Assembly (NCBI RefSeq): GCF_963576545.1
Contig: NC_083655.1
Span: 21,374,204 to 21,438,203 of the forward strand
From: Limanda limanda
Taxonomy: Eukaryota; Chordata; Actinopteri; Pleuronectiformes; Pleuronectidae
Direction of reading: 5' to 3'
DNA: 64,000 nt
This document shows positions 12,833-25,084 of the stretch, one piece after another. Below the pieces are notes generated by a model that saw only the letters and a list, made by a program, of their open reading frames with translations, ran no database searches and was not told where the DNA came from. Both the position numbers and the translations under genes were made by a program. The first letter of the stretch is position 1. Every line of letters begins with the position of its first letter.

Positions 12833-13215
12833 ATGTTAGGTGGGGAAACATGAGCAGTACCTCAGACAGTTTGTAGACACTTTACAAGAGTTTACATCTG
12901 TAAAGAGTATTTTGCGATAACAAACTACTCTGTGGACTGACAATCCAGCATGGCTGTGAATAGGACACTAAAGGGCAGCTGCGTCACTGGAGGGTCGTTG
13001 GTGCCAGTTTGCACATTAAAATGGCATTAGTCGAAACACTGTGTGTGACTGTATGAGTGATAAAAAAGTAGAAAGCTGTATGGATGGGTGAACGTGACTG
13101 AGTGGAAAGTACTTTGGGTGGTCATTAAGTAAATTTCCATTACAAAGACAAGAAAAGTACAAAATAAATACAGTCCATTTCATATTTGGACTGCCTACCG
13201 AGGAACACTGGTTAG

Positions 13216-13397
13216 TAGGGATGAGCGAGTACAGCATTATCTGTATCTGTTAACCATATGAATTATCCGTAATCGGAGTGGGCGGGGCCTAACCCGGAAG
13301 TGGGTGTGATTTAACCCGGAAGTGGGCTGGTTCAACATAACCTTCTTTTTTAACTTTGAAATTTTTTTATGATTTTTTTAAAATTTATTTCCACACC

Positions 13398-13430
<33 letters not shown>

Positions 13431-13820
13431 TGAGATGCGAGGGACGTTCACTGTCTCCCGGAGAAATGAACACTCTGTGTTTTTAGTATAGAAAGACGTG
13501 AATTGTATTTGTTCGCAGGTCATGGTGACTGGTTTTGTTGTTTTCACTTTACATTTACACTTACTTTACAGTAAAGTAAACCTCTATTAAATACAGTACA
13601 ACATGACAGTTTGTATGGTTTGAAATTGTCATTTATTATCACACTGGCATTTAATTATCACGGCAAACAATTACACTGCACTAAACTTTAAGTGTTAGTG
13701 TAGAGTGAAAATGGCAGGACCAGTCTGTGTGACTTGTGGACGAATGTGGTTCACGTCTTTCTGTGCTGGGGGCGCAGAGTGTTCATTTCTCCGGGAGACA
13801 GTGAACGTCCCTCGCATCTC

Positions 13821-13862
<42 letters not shown>

Positions 13863-14064
13863 GGTGTGGAAATAAATTTAAAAAAAATTAAAATAAAAAA
13901 ATCATAAAAAAATTTCAAAGTTAAAAAAGAAAGTTATGTTGAACCAGCCCACTTCCAGGTTAAATCACACCCACTTCCGGGTTAGGCCCCGCCCACTCCG
14001 AGTACGGATACGGATAATTCATATGGTTAACAGATACAGATAATGCTGTACTCGCTCATCCCTA
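13216..14064. mobile_element. hAT-like MITE (TAGGGATGAGC family, copy 2)
   Basis: The ends are near-perfect inverted repeats: TAGGGATGAGCGAGTACAGC at 13216 is mirrored at 14064, and the match continues through cattatctgtatctgttaaccatatgaatta. The two arms carry (GT)n at about 13400 and (CA)n at about 13820, so the whole element forms one long hairpin. No matching 8-bp flanks are visible (ctggttag left, ttaagcat right), unlike copies 1 and 3. Confidence 0.85.
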
Positions 14065-16854
14065 TTAAGCATCCTTTAAAAGGATCTTTCTCATACATAG
14101 CAAAGATGGAGTGTCTGAGAGCTAGAGTGGCTGATTTCATTAAAATGGGAGTTGCTGCTGATATTTTTTTTGCTTCCCTGAAATATTAGAAGCATAACAA
14201 CATGATGTATTGTCGCATCCAAAGCATCTCTATCGGCAGTCACTAAGTTTTACATTTATAGTCAATCTGATTAGTATTGTAAAATAACTATTAATTACAG
14301 CCACAAACGTGAGGGGCCAAAGTGATGTGACTGGAAAGTCTGATGTGTAACAAACCAAGTAGCACAGCAGATTATGGACTAAGATCACCTTTGCAATTTT
14401 TTCTGGACAAATTAATACATTTATCTGCGTAGTTTTCAGTTCCTTTGAGCAAACAGCATGAGTGAGTTTCCCTTTCTGTCGTTCTATTTATAGATGTCTG
14501 TGGGCAGTAGAAGACATGAGGAAAAGGGAAAATGTCAAATGCCACTTTTTGGACAAGTCAAATATGGTTTTCCGCTTAGATAAAAACTGAAACTGCTGTA
14601 TAATATCAAACGTCTCTCTTACATTGTTACATTCTCTTGATGCCTCTCTACTTCTTAAGAGAGACCATGGAAAATAAAACTTTGTGAGGTATGATACCTG
14701 CCTACATTGAGAAATCACCATAATAGCATACATAGGATCTTGTGTCATGACAATGTAATTAATATATTGTGCACAGTGGGCTGAGATTAGCTGCAGTGTT
14801 TAATTTGATGAAAAACACTTTTCTCTGTGTGCATCTTGTGTTTTGTTTTGAATGTTAATTAAATTTTTCATGTTGTATTGTATCCACGTTTGTATATCTT
14901 CCTTTTTAGTTTTCAGAATATTGGGCTTTTAAGACAAAGATCCACCAGACCATGACTGAACAGGATGACATAGCACTGCAAATACCATAGTCCAACCAGC
15001 ACAGCTGCTGTGCCTATTTGCATGACTTGGCAATGGTTTTTCATTTAGGGATATGTTGATTTAAACATGGACTTATATCCACTATTACAGTTAAACAAAA
15101 AATGATAGCATCACTTAACACCAGCCTGATATCAATTTAATAGGTGGCTGACAGGTTCCCCAGCCCGATGGTCAGCTTGCACTAAGGTGGCACAACAGAC
15201 TAGAGATAATTGTCCTCATCAGCACAGTGGTTGTCCGCATTATTTTTGTCACTGCAAAAGCTTTATTTAAACATTATGTCTGAATATGACTATTTGTCCC
15301 TTATGGACAAACTACCATTGAAAACATATTTGCAGGATCACTTTCTATGGCTGGCATTGCTTTTGAGTTCTCATACAGGCAACCAACCCGGAGATCAGGG
15401 TTTAACATTCAAGTGTTAAGCAGGTAGCTTGGTGGAAAAGGGGTCAGAATGACTTAATCAACTGATTGGCTGGCGAACGACAGAGTAGACACACAGTGCG
15501 AACCACACCTGCCCCCTGAGTAAATGGATTGACTGGGAATCCTTGTTCATGAGATTTGGTATTTAAAAAGGTGCCACAGAGGTCACACCATGTCGGATAA
15601 AAGAGGTTGAGCTCAAGTTCTTGGTGATCCAAATTGTGATTAAATGAAAAATCTGTCAGTACTGAGATCAGCTGTAATAAACTGCCTCATCAATTGTGTG
15701 TTTTGCCAAGTGAGAGCACACATTTTAAGGATTTCCACCACTATGTGTATCTTTCTGAAAGTGGTAAACCTCCTTGGTTAAAGTGATGAGCATTATTAAA
15801 GACAGAGCAGTTACATATGAATGCATACACAAGAGAAGCTCTGGCAGCACAAACTGATTTAGCTGAGCCGTTACATTCTGCACATGAGATGCATGTGGAG
15901 TATTAACAGGGCTGTAGCTCGAAGCTACACACGGGTCTCTGAGTCTCTTTAGTGTCTCATCTGTGTAATGAAGTGATGTTGCCATGGCGAGGTTCTTTTA
16001 ACACCCATCACCAAGCAACAATGTCAGCCTGCTAGCAGCTGCTGTTTTCAGTTACCTAGCACCTCTCTGCACTGTGATTGAATATGATTGTCTGCCACAG
16101 TCACAGAGTTTTGAGTAAAGCTAACAACACAATATACCTCTTACAACATGGAATCAATTGTTACTTGGTCTGACATGATCAGTAGCTTATTATGGCTACT
16201 GGTAGAAGGCTTAAATAAGAGATGTAAAATCTGTTACACTGCTGGCATCATCTACTGTGATTGTTAAACTAATTTTCTTTTAGTATTGAAAGACTGATAT
16301 TAAAATATTTCCTACAATATTCAAATACTCACATTTTGGCACCTGGTGCATGATATGGAGTACAATTGTTACACAAGAGCACTGAGTTAGTGAGTAAGAT
16401 TACTCATATTGCTGATGGTTTACTTACTTTAACTTCTTATTTGGGATCATGTCCACACTGACGTATTACAAACAATCCAAGAGCTTTTGACAAAACCAAG
16501 ACCAAGACTGTCCAGCTACAGAGTAAGTTTGGTAGAGCAGATCAAAATCCATCCTCAATGTTTCTTTAACAGCTAAACAGTCATGTGATCAAGCTGTAGA
16601 ATGGATTTTCTACTACTTGATGTGTTAAATTCAAAAAGTGGCATGATCTGGACTTTACGGCACTTTTGACTGCACTGACAGCTGAATAATGAAAGTGAAT
16701 GAGATATTTACAAGTGTTATGTAATTAGTCATCGATTGCAGGTTTAAAGGAACTAGTGCAGCACTGATTTTTAATGAACTAGAATTATTGCTCTGTGGTG
16801 CAGTGCAGTTTCTGTGTGCATATTTGTACATACTTTTTATGTAGAATTATATAA

Positions 16855-17020
16855 GGCCTCCATGACCTTTGACATTTGGCTACCAAAATCAAGTAAGTTA
16901 ATCCTAGAGTCCAAGCGAATGGTTGTGCCAAATGTGAAAGGATTCCTTTATAGTGTTCCTAAAATATCGCATTCACAAGGAAAACATTTTGTGAGGTTAC
17001 CATCACCATGACCACCAAAA
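16855..17020. repeat. Dispersed repeat fragment (gtccaag..gaaaggattcc type)
   Basis: The motif order (tagagtccaagcgaatggttgtgccaaatgtgaaaggattcc, then a block ending tcacaagg, then tcaccatgacc) matches the longer copy at 58910..59280 and a short one at 23950..24050. It resembles the 3' region of a teleost non-LTR retroelement. The family is not assigned. Confidence 0.5.
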
Positions 17021-17149
17021 TATGCCATCCTTGAAGTGAATATAAAACCTCTTATACAAAAGTTTAACGCAAATAGTTCTCCAATCAATCACTCAAAACA
17101 TATTTGTATAGCTCATATTCACAAATCAAAATTTGCTTCACGGCCTAGA

Positions 17150-17876
17150 AGTGTTGCACGGTGTACCAGTACTAGAAAGGTACCGACCGCGAGAACTAAT
17201 GCTTTGACGTCCGCATCTCTTTCACGGCGGAGCAGTAATACAAGTCGTTGTTTCTCCGGAGCCAGGGGTCTCAGCGCGCGGCTCTTCGGCCCCTCTGCAG
17301 TGCTCCCAGTACAGTGTTCATATGTTGAACGGGAACGGCACGTTAATTTGTCAAATCAGCATCGTATCAGGCCAGCATGAAAAAAACAGGAGCGGGCGCA
17401 AGTGCGTTTGCGCGCCCAGGCAGGGCGCACACACACACACAGGCCCAGAGGCCCCGCCCCCACTCACTCGCTCAGGTGGCATGTTTTTACTTTTTTTTCA
17501 CCTCAAACACACATCTGTAAAATTATGTAACTCTTGTGGAAATAACTATGTAGTCATAAAGTCGGACAATAGGCCTGCATAGCCGTATATAATCAATGCT
17601 ATGATGTCACAATGTAGTTTTCATTAATATCTTACTGTAGGCTAATACTAATATGAATGCCATTGTTAAGTGTTCAAAAAGCTGGGCAGGAACAAGCTGG
17701 TAAAAAAGGGAACCCTACAGATGTTTTATTTATTACTATCATAGATAAATATACCAGTATCGTATCGTATTTGTGGTATCATATCGTATTTGTGGTATCG
17801 TATCGAAAGTATCGAGTATCGTGATATTTTGGCAGGTATAGTATCGAAGTCATAATTTTGGTATCGTGACAACACT
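17150..17876. mobile_element. MITE with 10-bp flanking repeat, inserted in a LINE-type tail
   Basis: The termini AGTGTTGCACGGTGTACCA (left) and the reverse complement of tggtatcgtgacaacact (right) form imperfect inverted repeats. ACGGCCTAGA lies immediately outside both ends (17140..17149 and 17877..17886). The flanks rejoin into a repeat (tttgtatagctcatattcacaaatc..tgcaacatcctctgccct) that also occurs at 62618..62690. The interior has a GC-rich stretch (17200..17460) and many tatcgtatcg motifs near the right end. Confidence 0.82.
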
Positions 17877-18643
17877 ACGGCCTAGATGAAGTGCAACATC
17901 CTCTGCCCTCACACTGCATGAAAAGGGATTTTCGTCAGTAAATGGCACTGAAAATTGCAGTGGTAGTTCAGGTTCATGACTGTTCATTGGAATCTGTAGG
18001 CAGCACAGAAAACTCCCAGGAATTGACGTGGAGTTTCGGGTTCTGGCAGTTCTGGAAGCCTGATGAGCTTGGCAAGTGACCCTCTGCCCCTAGGTCAAAT
18101 TACTGGCAAACTCAGCCCCATAGTCACATGTCCATGGCATACTGTGCTGTTGGCTCTGCTGAAATTGCCTCACAATTTGGACTTCAATTGTCCTATTGTT
18201 GTTATAAAACTTCCGCGTATTCTATTAAAAAAGTTCAAATGAAAAACACCATTTTACATAACATTTCATTTAGCTGACGCTTTTCTTCCAAAGCGACTTA
18301 CAAGAAGTTCATTCAACTGTGAGGGTACAAACCCAGAACAGCAAGAATCATGTAAGTACATTAACTTCAGTCACATGCTCATCCTATTTAAATTTAAATT
18401 ACAATTTAAAAACTGTTATAACCCCAGCTTCAAAAGGGAGAAGGTCATATGTGAAGTTTTACTCTGAAAACATCACACTCAGCTCGTTAATCCGTCCATT
18501 CCTGAAGATGCCACGTCAGTCGTCAACATCATCACATTAGAGGCCTTGTCCAATCACAGCCTCATGAATCTAGCATCTGTTTACCGCAAACAAGAAACTC
18601 CTGGCTGCTATTTAGAGTGGGTCAATGATGACTCTGTTTTTGG

Positions 18644-18713
18644 TATAAAAACTTGTCAACTAGTGCCTAGTCAGCACCACACTGTTTTCCTGGAGGAGAA
18701 GCTGACTGCGTTG
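18644..18713 (+). promoter_or_regulatory. TATA box and leader exon of the repeat-borne gene
   Basis: TATAAAA lies at 18644..18650 and is followed about 30 bp later by a likely start region. The leader ends at GCGTTG|gtaagt (18713). The acceptor tgtttacag lies at 18861 before the coding exon. The arrangement looks like a compact Pol II gene inside the repeat. Confidence 0.45.
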
Positions 18714-18884
18714 GTAAGTTAAGCTGCGGGCCCAGTGTGGACGAGTCGAAGCAGAAAGGACAGGCACAAAATCTCAAAATAACGGTAACAGCATTTTTCA
18801 GTTACATGTAAAGGTGTATGTTGTCGTTGAAGTGAGCTAATTGTACCGATTGTGTTTACAGCTGATTGAAGCGGGGCAGATGAC

Positions 18885-19067
18885 ATGGATCCATTCCTCC
18901 ACAGCCAGGAGCTCACCGACCTGTGTGCCACACTTCAAATAAGACTGGAAGCTACACTGGATCTTCCAGCTGACGTCTACACACTGCGGCAAATTCGGAC
19001 AGAATGCCACCGAGAACTTATGACCCAGAGGCGGCAAAGAGACATTTCAAGCTCTTCACCTGATTAG
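18885..19067 (+). CDS. Small repeat-borne protein, family unknown
   Basis: The 60-residue ORF MDPFLHSQELTDLC..IRLEATLDLPADVY..RTECHRELMTQRR.. is charged and probably helical, with no membrane segment. It follows a splice acceptor (either cag at 18861 or at 18879). The ORF is conserved with the copy at 9546..9732 (MDP.HSQE..TDLC.TL.IRLEATLDL), which argues that the frame is real. I do not recognise its function. It may be an accessory protein of an uncharacterised mobile element. Confidence 0.45.
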   Translation: MDPFLHSQELTDLCATLQIRLEATLDLPADVYTLRQIRTECHRELMTQRRQRDISSSSPD

Positions 19068-19419
19068 TTTTTCTCTGGTTAGGCCAGTTGTGTTTTTACA
19101 CTCTTTGTGCTGTATGTACATACCCCTACAATATATACAAAATATAACATCAAGCATCACATAAGTATATGTATAGTCTTCAGTAACTGCAGTGCTTTTG
19201 GTATAGGCTTACGAATAATGAATTTGTAATAAATGTATTAATTATGTTTTTGGTTTTCATTATTATTGTTATTATTATCATGTGGGAGGGGTTTACCCAC
19301 ATGTGCATTATAATGACCCAGGGTGACCAATAGCAACAGATCTACCAGCCAATCAAGAGTGACTTTTCGTTTCAAGGGTCTGTGGATTCATCCAATGGGG
19401 AAGCGAGATTAGTTCTCAC

Positions 19420-20097
19420 TAGGGATGCACCGATCCGATATTTGTATCGGTATCGGTACCGATATTGAAGAAATTTCTAGATCGGGTATCGGTGACAATG
19501 GGCCGATCCATATCGGCTGATCTATTCAGTGTAATTCTATGCTGTGCGCTGTGAGTGACGTCATACGCAAGCAACGTGCGGAGCCGACAGTGCCCGGCGC
19601 CTCTCCCCGCGGCCCCGGTGCGAGCCGAGCCGCCTCCACTGGGGCCGCGGGGCTCCCCGGAGCCGGGATGCCGGCTGCTGGTGCTGCTGCCCCGGGACCG
19701 GGAGCCGGAACTTTGCCCACTCCGCCCACCGCCACCGCAAGCTTCCCCGGGGCGGCTGTGAACCCCGGTCCGGGTCCCGCTCCGGCTCCCGGTCCGGCTC
19801 CCGGTGCCGCTCCCGCTCCGGCTACCGGTCCCGCTCCCGGTCCTGGTCCCTCCGCCGGCCCGGTGCCGGACGGGGCCCGGCGCCGGACGGGTCCCGGTCC
19901 GGATCTCCCGCCCTGCTCAGTTTGAACGGAACCGGCGGAGCTGCAAAGTTGGTGAACTCGCCCGCGGGTGACTTAAAACTGGTGCGGACCGGGGGAATCC
20001 GACTGTTTAATTAGTATCGGTATCGGATCGGTATCGGCCGATACTAAACCTCAGATATCGGTATCGGAGGTGAAAAAAGCGGATCGGTGCATCCCTA
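19420..20097. mobile_element. hAT-like MITE (TAGGGATGCACCGATCC family) with GC-rich core
   Basis: Perfect inverted ends TAGGGATGCACCGATCCG (19420) and ..CGGATCGGTGCATCCCTA (20097) are flanked by exact 8-bp duplications GTTCTCAC (19412..19419, 20098..20105). The arms are rich in tatcggtatcgg. The core (about 19550..19990) is very rich in G, C and CpG and contains an irregular minisatellite of cggtcccgctc type, which produces a long chance ORF of Pro/Gly/Ala. Confidence 0.93.
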
Positions 20098-20309
20098 GTT
20101 CTCACCAGGTGTTTCACCGATATGCTAATAAGATCACAGTATCACTCTCCTTCTTCCACCTCCCCCATCCCCTCTCCGTCTCTTTCTCTCAATGTGGAGC
20201 TACTCCCACACCAAGTCAAGATGACAGAGCCAGAGCGACCCGTGTTGCTTATTTACTCTACTTTTTCTGAAAAGCTGTAAATTCCTGTCACTCTCCATCT
20301 CCACCCCTC

Positions 20310-20860
20310 TCCCTTAAGGCTCCGGTATGCTTCTCCGTGTCCGTGGCGCGCGGAGGGACGCACGGATCCCACGGACTCTTTTTGATTTTTGCTTTTCCTG
20401 CGGCTGTACTTCTGAAAACAATTCACCGCCAAACAGTAGGTGGCGCAATGGAAGACGAGCTTCGAGAAGCCTACCTCAATGTGCATAGAAGAAGTCCACG
20501 TGTGTTTATTTCCCTGCTCCCGGCACTCTCACACACACTGAAAGATTGCAACTAACAGAACTAAATAAAGTGACACCCAGCGGGTTAAAACGTTTCTTAG
20601 CGCACCGGCTCCCCGGTCTTGTTTCCGAACTGTGTTCCTAATTTCACAGCTTGAAGCTACACGGAGGCAGCTAGCTTCCCCCCCTCTAACCTGACGGTGT
20701 TTGAGAAACAGTGTCATGATAGTGACAGCGGGTTTCTGGCTTAACACACTTGTCACATTAATCGTAGTTGTGTTTGGGTTTATTGCGATTTAGGGAAAGA
20801 AACAGGAAGTCTGAGGTCCGGAAATGATGTCGTTCCGAAATTATCTGTCTTCTTCCGTGC
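20310..20860. repeat. GC-rich dispersed-repeat-like segment
   Basis: CpG-rich sequence (ctccgtgtccgtggcgcgcgg, agtaggtggcgcaatgg) stands out from the AT-rich intron and resembles MITE-type repeats in teleosts. I could not find paired termini, so the ends and class are uncertain. Confidence 0.3.
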
Positions 20861-23800
20861 GCAGAGGCAGAGTGCAGCCAACAGGAAGAGACACTGACAT
20901 TGAACCAATATTTGGGCAAGGCTCTCCTGGTCAGTATGCCTGCTTCCATATACAGTTTTGACCATAAAACTTGATGTCTCAATATCTCTCCATTCACAAG
21001 TTAATTGCGCCTGCAACATGTTTCAACAGAATGAGTGAGGTGAGACAGAGCCTGACGTGATAAAAGAGACCTCTAAGCACACTGATACAGGAAGACTCTG
21101 GAGACAGAAGGGGAGCAGAGCATTGTAATTCAGCCACTGACAATGAATGAAGCCTCTGTAGTACATGTAGCTTGTTTTGGAAAAAGCAATGACCAGCACC
21201 CAAACAAATATTTTAAAATGTCCACTGATGATAACCCTTTCCAACTCTAAACATGCAGTGCAGAACTTTTGTCTTCAACTTTTTTGGGGTGCTACCTAGG
21301 TTTGATAGACCACATGGACTACGGACATGTAATGAACAGTAGATGAATTTAAAGGTGCTTTAGCCTTTGAATTTGTGCCAGAGCCACATAGCTACCATCA
21401 CACAACATTTTTGTTACCCCTTTACTCAACAAGTCCAGCAGGAAGTAGCCTTTTTAAGTTATCGCAGACAGACCTGAAACTTTGCCACACCACAAAACAC
21501 AATCTAAATGAACAATTCCACCAATATAAATAGATGTGTCTGTCTCTACCCTGGATATGACCCATGAGGGCATATCGGACCGTCATCATCATGGTTATGA
21601 TAATAAATTCACAGTTAAAGTTGTGGAATGGTCATAGGTCAAAGAAACAAAGTTGACTATCTGTGTCACATAATCTCTTGGGTGAAGATTGGTGTGTTGT
21701 TAGCCATTTGTTGATTGATTCAGCATGTCTACTAAGAGTGGGCTAGAAGATGATTTTGAATAGTGATTGAACTTGAAGACGTCAAAAAATATTTTTCAAG
21801 TGAATTGTAGATGTTTTTTTCATGGGGATTCTTTCATGCATGACAACCTGATCAAGTAGCATGACAGATGAGGCACTGGTGCCAAGGACTGGATGTCAAT
21901 ACAACTCCACTGATATAGACTGACACTAGACACTGATTCACACTTAAGATGTACAGTATGATCTACCCATGTATTTAATGCAACATTATGTTTGAAATGA
22001 TCCAAATAGACAAGTCTAAGTCTATATTCCCAACAGTACATTTTACAACTTCAAAGATATCGCATATATCAGATTGTGGATCAAGGAACTTATTGTTTTT
22101 GTGAGATTATTATTGGGTTTATGCTGGTCAAAAACTCACCAAAGTTCCCATCATACTGTCCTCATCAAAGAAAAGTAAATTTTTTAACTGGACAGGAATT
22201 CTGCCATTTTGAATATCCTCAATTCTCATTTCATTAACACATTTTTGGGGCTTTTATTTTGCATAAGAACTCATAAAACCGATGTTGAAAATATTTATTA
22301 TAAGTATCAGCTGATATTAATAGTACCATAATGTACATGCATTTGATTAGACTACTATCATTTTGGAAAACAGAAAAATAACAATGTAACTGAACAATAA
22401 AACTGATATATCCATCTTCCAAAATCACTGCAGCTGCATCAGAATCAACAAAAACTAAAATGCTGAAAGAAAAGCAACTCTGTGCAGTGAGGTCTTTTCT
22501 GCTATCTCCTAGGTGAGATCTATGACTAACTTCTTTAAAGAGGTTCGCTGGGCTATTACAAATGAAGAGGATAATCACTGTGATTATAATGCAGAGGTTA
22601 CCGGGGAGCATGTCTCTCTTGACTGTCCTATCATCACTTTTAAGCACTGCAACATGCAGCAGTACTTTAGATTCCCCTACAGCTATTGACTGGACTGAAA
22701 TGGTAATTATAGTGGCGATCAGAGATGGGGGGCATTTATATGAGGTCATACATTAATGAAGTTGGCATCAATGGAAGGGTCAGGGGACTTGACCACAAGC
22801 TTCACCTCTGGGCTGATGAGAGATTATTACCAGCCTAATATAACTAATGTTATGATTTCCCTTATTCAAATGAACAATGTCAGAGGACACAGACACCACA
22901 ATTTGTCACAAAATGGGATGAGGCAGATTTATTATATTTTTTTATCACCATTTAGTTTGTAATACATTTTACATTCCTTCTGGCAAGTTTAAACTCATCC
23001 ACAAACTATTTCAATGTTGACCATCCTAACTTATTCAAACATAACCAGGTTGTTGTTTATGGCTCGTAAATTAATCAAAGTATTTTCACATCGTGACACA
23101 GATTCACTCATTTACTTTTCACTTGTACACTCTTAGATGTTCATGCAACTCCACATATTACTCTGTAAAATAACAAAACACAGTGATCGGTGACATGATT
23201 GTAAAAACTGAGGCCTGTGTCACAGAGGTGTAACAGATTAAAGTGATATTATAATCACACCTCACCTTGTTTTTTCAGGAAAGGGGATATGAACTGTTCT
23301 TAGAACAGTTTATTGAGGAAATTCTCTTTTAATACTTTCAAATAAATCCGGCAAACTCACTACGGAGATCATAGTTCATATTCAATTAAGTCTATTCTTT
23401 TAATAGCACTTTGGAACATATGGTCAATCCATTAGTTGGAAAGTTACATTTCCAGATGGATGAATTGCAATGACATTAGTGAGATTTTGTTAGAAAGTTA
23501 CTGAATTCCAATACATTGTGAGTCACTCACCTGTTTTCTCTGGTATACAGCGTCTCACAATAACTGTAACTGTCTATTTTTACAGCACAGAGGTGATTTC
23601 CTGCATGGTCCTCACTGACCTTAAACACTTAGTCACAACATAACCTGTAATGACAGCACTGCGGTTTCTCATCTGAATTCAGTTCTTGTCTCTCGCAGTA
23701 TCTGTGGGCGGAGAAGTGAGTGAGTTCTCTGCCTCTCGTACTTAAGATTTCTTTTCATGTTTGTTTTTTTTATGTTGGCCTCTTTTATTTTGAAATAAAC

Positions 23801-23949
23801 CTCAAATCTGAGGTTATTATGCCTCAGCAACGGCGAAAGCTATGTTTCAGGGGCTGTCTCATAAAATAGTTATCTCAGTAAAACAAAGAGGAAATTCCAT
23901 CAGATTTTTTTCAGACTTTCACATGGAAGAAATGTATGAGCTGGTTATA

Positions 23950-24050
23950 TATTAGTCAAGGTCACTGTGACCTTGCAAAACTATTTTGGCCTCTTGAATG
24001 TGATATCTCAAGATGGTGTACAACATATGTACCTAATAGACTTCATGAAT
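23950..24050. repeat. Dispersed repeat fragment (ggtcactgtgacc type)
   Basis: Short match (aaggtcactgtgaccttgcaaaactattttggcc, gatatctcaagatgg) to the repeat at 58910..59280. Only a fragment is present. Confidence 0.4.
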
Positions 24051-24799
24051 CACCAAACAGAATGTCAACAGAAAAACAAAGCAACTCATGATCAGCAGCA
24101 TACACGCCATGATAAGAGTAAAGCAGCAATGAAATGCCAAGGTTTCTCAGAGATTCATCTTTTCAGGTCAGTATTTTAACGATCTGTTGGATTCAGTTAC
24201 AGTGGGTCACTGACTTTCCTCACAAACTGTCATTAATTCCAGCACATAGTTCTCAATAAATGCATTTGAATGTGAAGTCACAGATACGTCTGTACCAAAC
24301 TTGCTTTCTGATATTTTTGTAAGTAGAAAGAAAAGAAAAATCGCCAAAGCCTTGTCTTCTACTTCTCCCTAAGTAATGTAAAGCTGGAGCCTTGCTAAAT
24401 ATGGGGTAACTAAGACAGAAAAAGATCAAGGCAAAATCATTAAACAGAAACAATGACATCGAGCCTCAAGAAAGAAACATCTTTGTATTCTGTTCTTCTG
24501 TGAGGTTTGTTAAAGTTTGCTGCCAAAAAGAACAAATGTACTGTATACTTTGATTAGTTGCATACTAAAATAATAAGTGTTTCAGATGGTTTTCCCTCTC
24601 ACTGGCTGCATGCTGCAGGCTGAGGCTCTGCAAAACTCTGTGCTGCACAGACGCACATCCATCTTTATGACACTTTTATTCTTGAAAAGAAAACAATCTA
24701 CTGAAAAGTGGGAGCCAATGAACTGTAACACACTTGTTTGCTTTTTTTGTCTTCACATAATGTAGCTGGAATAATTAACAACATGTGGTCCTCTACACC

Positions 24800-24990
24800 A
24801 GTGGTCCCCAACCCCCGGGCCCTGGGTCATTTGGTACCAGGCCGCACAGAAATAATAAACAACTTAAATTTTTTCTGTTTTATTTATTATCCGATCATTT
24901 TTCAAAATAAAACGGTGTTATTTTGAAAAATGACCAGATCCTCTCCGTTATGACTCTACTTGGGGATCGGTTTGTTTGTTTTCTACATCA
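24800..24990. mobile_element. hAT-type terminus fragment (cagtggtccccaacc)
   Basis: The stretch beginning CAGTGGTCCCCAACC, followed by tggtaccaggccgcacagaaataat, has the typical start of a class of vertebrate hAT elements. An internal inverted pair (ttatttttcaaaataaaacggtgttattttgaaaaatgacc region) is present. No right terminus was found. Confidence 0.55.
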
Positions 24991-25084
24991 TTCAGTCTAT
25001 CCTGGCGGCTGCTGATGAAGTCACTATGACTTAAAGGAAATGCATCTTGCAATTGTTGAGAATAAGTTCTTGAAAATTATATTA

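Larger units (their letters stand above)
18245..19410 (+). repeat. Unclassified gene-bearing repeat, copy 2
   Basis: This is the inverted partner of 9190..10880. It has a tail (ttccaaagcgacttacaag) at 18290, a TATA box, a first exon ending at a splice donor, an intron, a coding exon, and a terminal arm with gtgggaggggtttaccc and gtttcaagggtctgtgg. It is shorter than copy 1 because several internal segments, including the MSQYDP exon, are missing. Confidence 0.7.

Noticed and set aside
19539..19925. 128-codon Pro/Gly/Ala-rich ORF
   Set aside because: It lies wholly inside a MITE's GC-rich minisatellite core. Open frames are expected there because stop codons are rare in GC-rich sequence.
22234..22749. 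171-codon minus-strand ORF
   Set aside because: It has no recognisable domain, hydrophobic low-information composition and no splice or promoter context. It probably arises by chance in AT-rich intron sequence.
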